From Methylomonas sp. (GTDB lineage Bacteria; Pseudomonadota; Gammaproteobacteria; Methylococcales; Methylomonadaceae): a stretch of 8,793 nt of DNA. Location of the stretch: NCBI GenBank assembly GCA_028688235.1, contig JAQTYP010000122.1:1-8793 (forward strand), given 5' to 3'. Positions 1-5,838 of this stretch are shown one piece after another (the first letter of the stretch is position 1; every line of letters starts with the position of its first letter). The position numbers and the translations under genes were made by a program. The notes beneath the pieces are model-generated. The model was given only the letters and a program-made list of their open reading frames with translations. It was not told the DNA's origin and did no database searches.

Positions 1-473
1 TTGCAAGTGGGGCGTCAGTGCCCGCCTATCAATCCGCAACGGTACCTTATGGTAATAGCTGCACGAGTGAAACTCGTACTTGCACTAACGGCACATTATC
101 GGGCAGTTATAACTACCTATCTTGTACTGTTCAAGCGGGCGCGAGTTGCTCATTTAATGGCTCAGACATTGCGCATGGCGGCACGGTCACGGCCTACGAA
201 AATGCCAGCGTGCCTTTCGGCAGTGCTTGCGTGAGCGAAACCCGTACCTGTACTAATGGCACCTTGTCGGGGAGTTACACCAATGTGTCTTGTTCGCCGC
301 AAGCTCCCGCCAGCTGTACCTTCAACGGCTCAACGATTGCGAGTGGTAGCAGCGTAACGGCGTACCAAAGTGCAACAGTTACAGCACCGGCAAGTTGTGT
401 CAGTCAAACCCGTACCTGTACCAACGGCTCGCTGTCCGGTAGCTATGCGAATGCGACATGCACCGTCAATCCG
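1..473 (+). repeat. 168-bp in-frame tandem repeat
   Basis: The coding sequence repeats with an exact period of 168 bp (56 codons). Units are roughly 1-137 (partial), 138-305 and 306-473. The Cys-Thr-Asn-Gly codons recur at about 80, 248 and 416. The units differ at many third positions, with codons such as AAC/AAT and TGC/TGT exchanged, so the array is old or has been diversified while the protein sequence was kept. Unit 3 departs most, with TAPASC in place of the PYGNSC/PFGSAC stretch. Confidence 0.85.
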
Positions 474-608
474 GCTTCCGTTTCATGCACTAAAAACGGC
501 AACAGTTCAAACTATTCTTCTACGCCTAGCGGATTTGGTAATTGCTGCGCTACGCCTGGGTGCTCTGGAAAAGACTGTACCTACACAAAAAGTTGTAGCA
601 CGCAATAG
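1..608 (+). CDS. Cys-rich tandem-repeat surface protein, C-terminal part (5' end outside window)
   Basis: The frame is open from position 3 to the TAG at 606-608, with no start that must be real; the GTG at 18 lies inside a repeat, so the gene begins before the window. About 202 residues are visible. They form two full and one partial 56-residue repeats, then a divergent tail of about 45 residues. Each repeat has four Cys in fixed places, an early ASC-FNG motif, a VTAY motif, a SETRTCTNGTLSGSY core and a final SC. The tail is also Cys-rich (CCATPGC, KDCTYTKSC). Ser, Thr, Asn and Gly dominate and charged residues are few, as is usual for secreted proteins with disulfides; no membrane anchor or sorting signal is seen at the C-terminus. 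I have a memory of similar repeats in large surface proteins of methanotroph-like gammaproteobacteria but cannot name a family. Function is unknown; adhesion or cell-surface structure is inference. The methyltransferase-like gene follows after 13 bp, so the two may be co-transcribed. Confidence 0.8.
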   Translation, partial: ASGASVPAYQSATVPYGNSCTSETRTCTNGTLSGSYNYLSCTVQAGASCSFNGSDIAHGGTVTAYENASVPFGSACVSETRTCTNGTLSGSYTNVSCSPQAPASCTFNGSTIASGSSVTAYQSATVTAPASCVSQTRTCTNGSLSGSYANATCTVNPASVSCTKNGNSSNYSSTPSGFGNCCATPGCSGKDCTYTKSCSTQ

Positions 609-621
609 TCTTATTCATCAC

Positions 622-1716
622 ATGTTGAAATTCGCTGGAGTCTTGCTCAAACTCCAGCGCTTATCTTTGGTAAGTTGTCGTTTGTTTATTGTTTGTATTT
701 TCCAATCTTGGGTATTCGCATTCTTCTCGCGCTGGTTGCTAATTTCAATGGCTTGGTTTGTGTTCAATGGCCTACCAGCGCTGTTACGTCAACTTCCACA
801 ATCATCATTCATAGCGTTTTTAGCGCAATACCTTTCCAGCCCTCTTTATGATCCCTGGGCCTTGTGGTTCATGGATTATTATTGGTTGGCATTCACACTG
901 GCCGGCCCTTTGCATTTCTTCGAGCAACGCGGGCGTTTTACGCTCGCCAATGATAAATATCAGGCTCTCGTGGTTTTCCTATTGCAACCACTACTGCGTT
1001 CTCGATTGACTATCCATTGGTCACCCTTGGTGCGCCTGGGGCTACTTAGCGTGATACTGAAGCTGTTTTTTCTACCTTATATGGTGACCTGGGGCCTGCA
1101 AAACGCTTTACAGCTTTGGAATACGTTAGAAACATGGCCAACGGATTTCCGCGCATGGACTCGTTTATTGATCCAACTCTGTTTGTTTCTGGATGTTTTG
1201 ATTTTTGGGATAGGGTATTTGGTGGAGTCTAAACGATTGGATTGCGAAATTCGTTCCGTTGATCCGAGCATTTGGGGCTGGCTGGCTTGCCTATGCTGTT
1301 ATCCGCCTTTTAACAGTTTTTCTTTCTTGGCATTCGATCAAGCCTTGTTTCCTATCCACATGCAAACCAGTGAGACAGTACGCTTATGTTTTAACGGCTT
1401 AGAAGTCTTGTGCTGGATGGTATTTGCTTGGGCCTCTGTGGCCCTCGGTTTTAAGGCGTCTAACTTGACCGCGCGTGGCACCGTAAGCCATGGTCCTTAC
1501 CGTTGGCTGCGCCACCCCGCCTACACGGCAAAACTGGCGGTATGGTGGATCCAAGGCATCATATTCGGTGAATTTACCGTCGGAATTTTATTCGCTTTCA
1601 CTGTCGTATATGTGGCGCGCGCTCTGACTGAAGAACGTCATCTTCTTCAAGTAGATGCAGACTACGCAATCTATTGCTACAAGGTACGCCGGCGATTCAT
1701 ACCTGGCTTGATTTAA
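622..1716 (+). CDS. Polytopic membrane protein with ICMT-like (isoprenylcysteine carboxyl methyltransferase family) C-terminal domain
   Basis: The protein has 364 residues from the ATG at 622. The frame stays open further upstream, but that part overlaps the repeat gene and is not hydrophobic, so 622 is preferred despite no clear ribosome binding site. Many hydrophobic segments are seen, at roughly residues 20-50, 63-95, 113-125, 138-160, 182-200, 215-240, 255-275 and 302-333. The C-terminal region carries the ICMT/phospholipid-methyltransferase signature: GPYRWLRHPAY at 291-301, a TEERHLL segment near 336-342, and a Tyr-rich stretch ending in RRRFIP at 356-361. In the family these regions bind S-adenosylmethionine and the substrate at the membrane. 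Bacterial members act on unknown lipids or proteins, since bacteria generally lack prenylated CaaX proteins. The N-terminal ~200 residues are an extra membrane region longer than in short bacterial homologs (about 150-200 residues). Methyltransferase activity is inferred from the motif; the substrate cannot be told. It is probably co-transcribed with the repeat protein upstream. Confidence 0.8.
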   Translation: MLKFAGVLLKLQRLSLVSCRLFIVCIFQSWVFAFFSRWLLISMAWFVFNGLPALLRQLPQSSFIAFLAQYLSSPLYDPWALWFMDYYWLAFTLAGPLHFFEQRGRFTLANDKYQALVVFLLQPLLRSRLTIHWSPLVRLGLLSVILKLFFLPYMVTWGLQNALQLWNTLETWPTDFRAWTRLLIQLCLFLDVLIFGIGYLVESKRLDCEIRSVDPSIWGWLACLCCYPPFNSFSFLAFDQALFPIHMQTSETVRLCFNGLEVLCWMVFAWASVALGFKASNLTARGTVSHGPYRWLRHPAYTAKLAVWWIQGIIFGEFTVGILFAFTVVYVARALTEERHLLQVDADYAIYCYKVRRRFIPGLI

Positions 1717-1891
1717 GACAAATAGCCGACTAGAGCTGACGAAGCTCAGGATGCAGCCAAAATCTGAAAAATGGCTCTCACAGATTTCCCGTGGTTGACC
1801 ACAACCGATAGCGCACATAAACAGCTTAAGGTCTCTGTATATAGTGTCTACAACGGCAATGCCTAGAGAGCCTGAAAAATTGCTTTCATCC
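1717..1891. other. Intergenic region between convergent genes
   Basis: No gene is supported here; the overlapping short frames have no start context or recognisable product. It holds short dyads: AAATCTG (1760-1766) pairing with CAGATTT (1781-1787), GAGCT/AGCTC near 1733-1747, and GTGGT-TG-ACCAC (1791-1802). None is followed by a clear T-run on the plus strand, so no convincing terminator for the membrane gene is seen. Confidence 0.5.
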
Positions 1892-1913
1892 AAAAACCCC
1901 GAATTGACCGAGG
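1892..1913 (-). terminator. Candidate rho-independent terminator of the PEP-CTERM gene
   Basis: Read on the minus strand, 11 nt after the stop codon, CCTCGG can pair with TCGGGG around the 5-nt loop TCAAT. Two of the six pairs are G-T wobbles. Five T follow at once. The stem is short, so it is only moderately convincing, but its place right after the stop fits. Confidence 0.45.
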
Positions 1914-1923
1914 ATTTTCGTTG

Positions 1924-2712
1924 TTATACTCGTTGGACTTCCTTACGCCTAATGAATGTGAAGCCTGCCAGGCCGAGGCCGATCAGCGCAAATGAGTTTG
2001 GTTCAGGTACAGAAACAGATGATGGAGTAAGGGGTGTTTCAGTAAAAACGATGACATCTTGGCTCTTATTCCGCGTACCGTCATTCAAGTATGTGAGGGT
2101 ATAGTTCCCCGTATTTTCAGCCGTGGCTAAGCCGTTTAACCAGTTATTGGCTAAGCTGACAAAAGCTAATGTTGAATCCTTAACCCTGAAATTCGTGTCG
2201 GCAGTATCGATTATAAAATTTCCAACATCGCTGGGGGTTCCATAGGCAATTTCCCAAATCGCTAGTTGAAAAGCTGCCGACTCGATTGTTGTGTCAATGA
2301 AGCTGTAGACTTGATTGGCTAATTTAATCATGTTGTCGACCCGTATCTGCCCTAGTGTGCCGGGACGTAGTTTAGATAATTCGGTGGCGAGATCGCTGGC
2401 TGTCGCAACATCATAGATAGTACTGCCATTGCTCATCCAATGATAAATATCCACGCACCAGGCATTAAATTGGCCACTTGACGAAAAATCATAGTCAACA
2501 TTGCTCGTGGTAAAACTGATTCCACCAATCGATACATTACCCAAATTGTTATTCGAATTGGGATTAGGGGCTATGGCACCAGTGATATAGCCAACTTGAC
2601 CATTACCAAAGTCAGCCGAATTGGCATAGGTTACGTCAATAGTTGCCGCCATCGAGGATGTGCTTGCAACACCCAGTAATGCAACGAGAGGTAAGAAATG
2701 TCTTTGCTTCAT
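1924..2712 (-). CDS. PEP-CTERM sorting domain protein with possible internal thioester motif
   Basis: The preferred start is the ATG at 2712 (262 residues), preceded by GGA with 7-nt spacing; the in-frame ATG at 2724 (266 residues) has no ribosome binding site and would sit about 13 nt from the predicted transcript start. Residue numbers here use the longer form. A signal peptide is seen (MKQRHFLPLVALLGVAS..., cleavage near SMA-A, about 26). The C-terminus has the PEP-CTERM signal: VPEP at 239-242, a hydrophobic helix at 243-258, then RRK. By family knowledge an exosortase (XrtA/EpsH type) cleaves this tag and the protein goes to the cell surface or exopolysaccharide matrix; no exosortase lies in the window. 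The middle has FNAWCVDIYH with the only Cys (90), and AAFQLAIWEIAYG with Gln153. This pair resembles the Cys and Gln motifs of thioester-forming adhesin domains. Function is otherwise unknown. It is monocistronic, with a sigma-54-type promoter upstream. Confidence 0.9.
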   Translation of the reverse strand: MKQRHFLPLVALLGVASTSSMAATIDVTYANSADFGNGQVGYITGAIAPNPNSNNNLGNVSIGGISFTTSNVDYDFSSSGQFNAWCVDIYHWMSNGSTIYDVATASDLATELSKLRPGTLGQIRVDNMIKLANQVYSFIDTTIESAAFQLAIWEIAYGTPSDVGNFIIDTADTNFRVKDSTLAFVSLANNWLNGLATAENTGNYTLTYLNDGTRNKSQDVIVFTETPLTPSSVSVPEPNSFALIGLGLAGFTFIRRKEVQRV

Positions 2713-2747
2713 GTTGTAATCCATGCATGATTGATATTCACTGTTTA

Positions 2748-2763
2748 AGCATTAGCTGTGCCA
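2748..2763 (-). promoter_or_regulatory. Sigma-54 (-24/-12) promoter for the PEP-CTERM gene
   Basis: On the minus strand the sequence TGGCACAGCTAATGCT matches the sigma-54 consensus TGGCACG-N4-TTGCW at 11 of the 12 defined positions outside the variable G, with GG and GC ten bases apart as required. The predicted transcript start is near 2737, about 25 nt before the ATG at 2712. PEP-CTERM genes in several proteobacteria are controlled by RpoN with the PrsK/PrsR pair, which fits. The activator is not encoded in the window. Confidence 0.65.
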
Positions 2764-3119
2764 GAACTTGCTCAAGGCCAGCATGATTTCAGGTAAAGCG
2801 CTGAACACTATGTTTTTTTTGAATTATATTTTTGACCTGCATCACAAGAACGCATGATATTAAACAGCTCATCATCATAACAAGCATGCAAACTGCCAAA
2901 GATGTCACGTTGTGATGTCGAGCCTGTCATGCGAATAGCATGTAAAACTTGATAGATATCCATATGTCTTTTTGAATTGGGTCAGGAAACGGCCAATTCA
3001 ACCGATAAAAGCAGAGCGTTTACAGCAAATGATTCACTGCTTCTGTTAAAAACATCTCATTTTTCTCGGTAACCAAGGACTATGCTTTTTTCAAAACAGG
3101 CCGCAATATCTTAGAAGAT
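2764..3119. other. Long divergent intergenic region
   Basis: No gene is seen in these ~355 bases between the minus-strand PEP-CTERM gene and the plus-strand small gene. It is AT-rich, with a run of eight T near 2813-2820. It contains a second, weaker -24/-12-like site on the minus strand at 2883-2898 (TGGCAG-N5-ATGCT, correct spacing) and a perfect 9-bp inverted repeat at 2972-3001. The length suits a sigma-54 gene that needs distant activator sites. Confidence 0.5.
2972..3001. repeat. Perfect 9-bp inverted repeat, possible activator or operator site
   Basis: TTGAATTGG (2972-2980) and CCAATTCAA (2993-3001) are exact inverse complements separated by 12 nt. The site is about 235-265 nt upstream of the predicted start of the PEP-CTERM transcript and about 120 nt before the small gene. 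It could be an enhancer-binding-protein site or an RNA hairpin; which one cannot be told from sequence. Confidence 0.4.
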
Positions 3120-3437
3120 ATGCAAAAAACGAGGTTTATAGTGTTTAAAGTTGAAAGAATTTATTGCCAATGCAATTTCAAAACGGGTTCAAATGAATGG
3201 TTTTTTGTGGCCAGAGAAGGAGTGTTTGGCCCTTACGTCAGCAAAGTTATCGCACAAAAAGCGCTCACTGAAATGATCAAGCATTGCATTGATAACGGAG
3301 ACGATGGTGGCAGAAATCAGGGAAAAACGAGCAAGCTAAGCCTTGTTCCGGACGATAGATTTGAAGCTCAAAATAAAATCCAACAGACAAGTAAATCCAA
3401 GTCTAAATCTAAGTCAAGTGGGCATTGGATGTACTGA
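3120..3437 (+). CDS. Small hypothetical protein with WFFVAREG / GPY motif and Lys-Ser tail
   Basis: The ATG at 3120 gives 105 residues; AGAAG lies only 2 nt before it. The in-frame GTG at 3141 has GAGG six bases upstream and would give a 98-residue protein starting VFKVERIY, so it is a serious alternative. The core EWFFVAREGVFGPY, followed by a helix (SKVIAQKALTEMIKH), resembles a class of small proteins from gammaproteobacteria with a W(Y/F)F-x-REG...GPY pattern and a following A-x-x-L helix (DUF6316-like by memory, not checked). The function of that class is unknown to me. The tail from about residue 88 is a low-complexity basic stretch (SKSKSKSKSS), which could bind nucleic acid or polyanions; that is inference. 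There is no signal peptide or membrane segment, so it is probably cytoplasmic. It stands alone, with no partner gene on its strand. Confidence 0.65.
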   Translation: MQKTRFIVFKVERIYCQCNFKTGSNEWFFVAREGVFGPYVSKVIAQKALTEMIKHCIDNGDDGGRNQGKTSKLSLVPDDRFEAQNKIQQTSKSKSKSKSSGHWMY

Positions 3438-3530
3438 GTAAAGCAAGCATTTAGTGAAATGCGCCAACAAATATCCGTCTGCCATCCGTCATTAACCAGA
3501 CACTCGAAAGGTGGTTAAATGGGGCTGCAA
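3438..3530. repeat. Short intergenic stretch with a 7-bp inverted repeat
   Basis: After the stop of the small gene, TTAACCA (3492-3498) and TGGTTAA (3512-3518) form a hairpin with a 13-nt loop. No T-run follows, so it is not a standard terminator. It lies directly before the larger fold-back element and may belong to it. Confidence 0.35.
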
Positions 3531-3634
3531 TGGGTCGGTTGGACTCAGTGACGAACGACCGCTTTCAGGAGTCGGAATTCAATGACAGCTTTCCGGCGAT
3601 GAATCTGAAGAGCGGACGGTCGCCGACCGACCCA
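3531..3634. repeat. ~104-bp imperfect palindromic (MITE-like) interspersed element
   Basis: The ends TGGGTCGGT (3531-3539) and ACCGACCCA (3626-3634) are perfect 9-bp inverse complements. Inside, CCGCT (3559-3563) pairs with AGCGG (3611-3615), and the neighbouring CTTTCAG pairs imperfectly with CTGAAG, so the whole piece can fold back on itself. It contains no coding frame. I recall very similar GACCGCTTTCAGGA...CCGACCGACCCA sequences scattered between genes of gammaproteobacteria such as methanotrophs, which suggests a mobile or REP-like family; that is memory, not a search. Confidence 0.55.
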
Positions 3635-3828
3635 AAGGCGACACTCGGATATCTTAAATTCAAAAGTACTTGCGGAGCTGATTTGATAAAAGCAGACGTT
3701 TAGTTCAACGAAGAAGATAGTCCTGTCTTGGTCGAAGTATAGAACGTACTTTGCCGCCTACTTCCTACGTGCTTGTATTCACAACGGTTAACACTAACGG
3801 CGCCCATATTTCATATTCAACACTTCGG
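3635..3828. other. Non-coding stretch between two palindromic elements
   Basis: No open frame, RNA gene or promoter of convincing quality is seen. It could be decayed sequence from an earlier gene, but nothing recognisable remains. Confidence 0.4.
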
Positions 3829-3865
3829 CATTTCACTTATTTTTCATGAAAAAATAAGTGAAATG
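3829..3865. repeat. 37-bp near-perfect hairpin
   Basis: CATTTCACTTATTTTT is followed by CATG and then by its inverse complement AAAAATAAGTGAAATG, with one extra A. The stem is 16 bp and the loop is minimal. It lies 71 bp outside the left end of the insertion sequence, so it is not an IS end. The arms carry T- and A-runs inside the stem; it may be a transcription barrier or a site bound by a dimeric protein, but its role is unknown. Confidence 0.6.
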
Positions 3866-3935
3866 ACACACTTTTCCTTAATAATTTTCCAGTGCTTAGT
3901 TGAAATGTCAGCTTGGTTATGAATTTTGATTATTT

Positions 3936-3950
3936 CCTAAATCCGTGACT
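3936..3950 (+). repeat. IS1380-type left terminal inverted repeat
   Basis: CCTAAATCCGTGACT; it pairs with the right end except at the fourth base (A here, G in the right end read outward-in). The preceding TATTT at 3931-3935 is the left target duplication. Confidence 0.8.
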
Positions 3951-4040
3951 TAAAAGGTCATCCACGGCCGCAACGCAATGATTTAAAACGCTTATTCTGG
4001 GATAATACCGCTATTCTTCCATTCACCCGGCGAGTGATTC

Positions 4041-5375
4041 ATGAAGCGGTTTATCCTGGAACAATCTGACACTGAATTTTATACCAGTCACTCTGGATTA
4101 GCCTTGGTCGGTTTATGTTTAAATCGTTATGGTCAGCTCAATCAGGCCTTGGAAAAAGGTATTCCATTACGGCACGGTATTTCTCACGCGGATATTATCA
4201 AAAGTATCATTGGCACGCTTTGCCTGGGCAAAAGTGATTTCGAGGCCATTGAAAACCATCGCAATGACGACTACTTCAAAGCTGCGCTGTCGATTCAGCA
4301 CGTGCCCTCTAGCGCTCGCCTCAGACAGCGGCTGGATGAACACGCTGACGCCTTATTACCGATCATTTATCAAAGCAACCTCGATTTCCTGACTCATGCC
4401 CAGGTGCCCGTGACGCCGTTAGCCACAGGCCATGTCGCGCTGGACATCGATGTCTACCCTATGAACAACGAAAAAACCCGCAAGGAAGGCGTCTCCCGAA
4501 CCTACAAAGGTTTTGACGGCTACGCCCCGATCGCCCTCTATCTGGGTAAAGAGGGCTGGTGTATTGGCAATGAACTGCGCGAAGGCAAGCAGCATTGCCA
4601 ATACGAATTTCGGTATGCGCTGGAACGTGGCTTGGTCGCCGCCAAACGCTTAACCGCATTACCGTTATTGGTGCGTCTGGATGGCGGTCACGACGCCCTC
4701 GACAATCGTATCGATTTAGACACAGCCGACCAAGTTGACTTCATCATCAAATGGAATCCACGTAAACAAGATATCGACGCCTGGCTGGCCTACGCCGAAC
4801 AACACGGCCAGTGGACCACACCGCGCGAAGGCAAACGCGTGGCTTTGTTCAGCGTCATGGAGCACCACACGCGCAACGGTAAAATCTATACCTGGCGCCG
4901 GGTCATGCAAATCACCGAGCGCACCATCACGGCTCAAGGCCAATCCCTCGTGCTACCGGATATCGAAATCGAAGGCTGGTGGACCAGTCTTGATGCCGCT
5001 GAATATGACGACGCACGCATCATCGCCCTCTATCGTGACCACGCCACCGCCGAACAATTTCACAGCGAATTCAAAACCGATTTGGACATCGAGCGCCTGC
5101 CGTCCGGCAAATTTGCCACCAACGACCTGATCATGAGTCTCAGCGCCTATAGCTACAACATCCTGCGCTGGATAGGCCTGATCGGCTTGCTGGGCGAACA
5201 AAGCCCGGTCAGGCATCCTGCCAAGCGGCGGCGTATCAAAACCGTGATCCAGGAACTGATGTATCTGGCCGCGCGACTCATCCGTAGCGGGCACCGGCTG
5301 AAGCTGCGCTTTTCACAGAGCTGTCCCGGTTTCATCGCTTTTGAATCCACCGACGCTAAACTCGCCGCCGGCTAG
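4041..5375 (+). CDS. IS1380-family DDE transposase
   Basis: The protein has 444 residues and the full length usual for the family, with no frameshift or internal stop. The likely catalytic acids are Asp135 or Asp137 in LDIDVYP, Asp214 in VRLDGGHDA, and Glu338 in HATAEQFHSEFK, with Lys345 seven residues after the Glu as in the Y-R-E-K signature of IS4/IS1380-type enzymes. The GFDGYAPI segment (157-164) after the first Asp and the LPSGKFATND segment (353-362) after the Glu are also typical. The N-terminal part (about 1-110) is the helical DNA-binding region; a basic cluster KRRRIK lies at 395-400. The start at 4041 follows a weak CGAG-containing site; no better in-frame start exists. It catalyses cut-and-paste movement of its own element. 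Codon use is richer in GC third positions than the flanks, which fits recent arrival. Confidence 0.93.
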   Translation: MKRFILEQSDTEFYTSHSGLALVGLCLNRYGQLNQALEKGIPLRHGISHADIIKSIIGTLCLGKSDFEAIENHRNDDYFKAALSIQHVPSSARLRQRLDEHADALLPIIYQSNLDFLTHAQVPVTPLATGHVALDIDVYPMNNEKTRKEGVSRTYKGFDGYAPIALYLGKEGWCIGNELREGKQHCQYEFRYALERGLVAAKRLTALPLLVRLDGGHDALDNRIDLDTADQVDFIIKWNPRKQDIDAWLAYAEQHGQWTTPREGKRVALFSVMEHHTRNGKIYTWRRVMQITERTITAQGQSLVLPDIEIEGWWTSLDAAEYDDARIIALYRDHATAEQFHSEFKTDLDIERLPSGKFATNDLIMSLSAYSYNILRWIGLIGLLGEQSPVRHPAKRRRIKTVIQELMYLAARLIRSGHRLKLRFSQSCPGFIAFESTDAKLAAG

Positions 5376-5588
5376 CGACTGATCGCTCTGCCATCGATAG
5401 CACAACGCCGCAAATTCACAGTGGCTTGGGAATCCTGCGCCTAAAGTCCATCAAATTGAATCATGCAGGGAAAATATTCCAGATAATACGCTGCATTTCT
5501 AGCCGTTAAACTCGATTGCCCGGACCACACTTTTAAATTCAGCGAATTTTGGAAGAGTATGACGAATAAAAGGTCTGGCAATATGTGG

Positions 5589-5603
5589 AGTCACGGATTC
5601 AGG
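5589..5603 (-). repeat. IS1380-type right terminal inverted repeat
   Basis: AGTCACGGATTCAGG, the inverse complement of the left end except at one base. TATTT at 5604-5608 follows directly as the right copy of the target duplication. Confidence 0.8.
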
Positions 5604-5698
5604 TATTTATAACCGACTGAATTAATTTATCTTATGTCGGAAAAACTCCAGAATCAAATCCAGGCCAGGATACATGGAATATTTTTTGCTTGTTAAAC

Positions 5699-5717
5699 AG
5701 TTTTTTACGAAAAAACT
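5699..5717. repeat. 8-bp inverted repeat with 3-nt loop upstream of fecI-like gene
   Basis: AGTTTTTT and AAAAAACT flank ACG. It is A/T-rich and short. It may be a weak terminator for transcription coming out of the insertion sequence, or a chance dyad; evidence is thin. Confidence 0.3.
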
Positions 5718-5799
5718 AACCCGTTTGAGGGCGGCAAAATCAACACTCGATAGGATGAAGCGGGGTAACCAAAATCATGATTAACACTCTGTATTTTGC

Positions 5800-5820
5800 G
5801 TTGAAATTAAGTATTTCAAC
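5800..5820. promoter_or_regulatory. Perfect dyad GTTGAAAT-N5-ATTTCAAC before the ECF sigma gene, candidate operator
   Basis: An exact 8-bp inverted repeat with 5-nt spacer lies 18 nt before the start codon of the sigma factor, so bound protein would block its transcription or translation. The left arm TTGAAATTA recurs upstream of the receptor gene at 7462-7470. fecI-type genes are normally repressed by Fur under iron-rich conditions; the match to the Fur consensus is poor in spacing, so Fur is only a guess. The palindrome AATCATGATT at 5773-5782 is a second possible half of a control region. Confidence 0.45.
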
Positions 5821-5838
5821 CATGGATGGGCATTATCG

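Larger units (their letters stand above)
3936..5603 (+). mobile_element. Complete IS1380-family insertion sequence (1668 bp)
   Basis: The ends are CCTAAATCCGTGACT (3936-3950) and its inverted partner at 5589-5603, matching at 14 of 15 positions. Flanking TATTT is present on both sides (3931-3935 and 5604-5608), which is a 5-bp target duplication. Length, CC-starting ends and a 4-5 bp duplication are typical of IS1380. One intact transposase fills 4041-5375. Left of it are 105 bp and right of it about 228 bp of non-coding IS sequence, in which no other gene is seen. Intact ends, duplication and transposase suggest fairly recent insertion. The inserted copy points towards the fec cassette. Confidence 0.85.

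Noticed and set aside
1..473. Repeat array as a possible CRISPR
   Set aside because: The period is 168 bp, the units are coding throughout and there are no unique spacers.
370..621. 5' extension of the membrane methyltransferase frame to 370
   Set aside because: It overlaps the repeat gene in another frame, its translation is a frame-shifted image of the repeats, and the hydrophobic protein begins at 622.
1733..1787. Dyads after the membrane gene as a rho-independent terminator
   Set aside because: Stems are short, one loop is long, and no T-run follows on the plus strand.
1588..1893. Minus-strand frame of 101 residues across the end of the membrane gene
   Set aside because: It overlaps the clear ICMT-like C-terminal motif on the other strand and gives no recognisable protein.
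1844..2104. Plus-strand frame of 86 residues
   Set aside because: It is antisense to the PEP-CTERM coding end and shows no domain or ribosome binding site.
4129..5350. Several frames on both strands inside the transposase gene
   Set aside because: They are shadows of the intact IS1380 transposase, which has all catalytic motifs in one frame; no programmed frameshift is needed.
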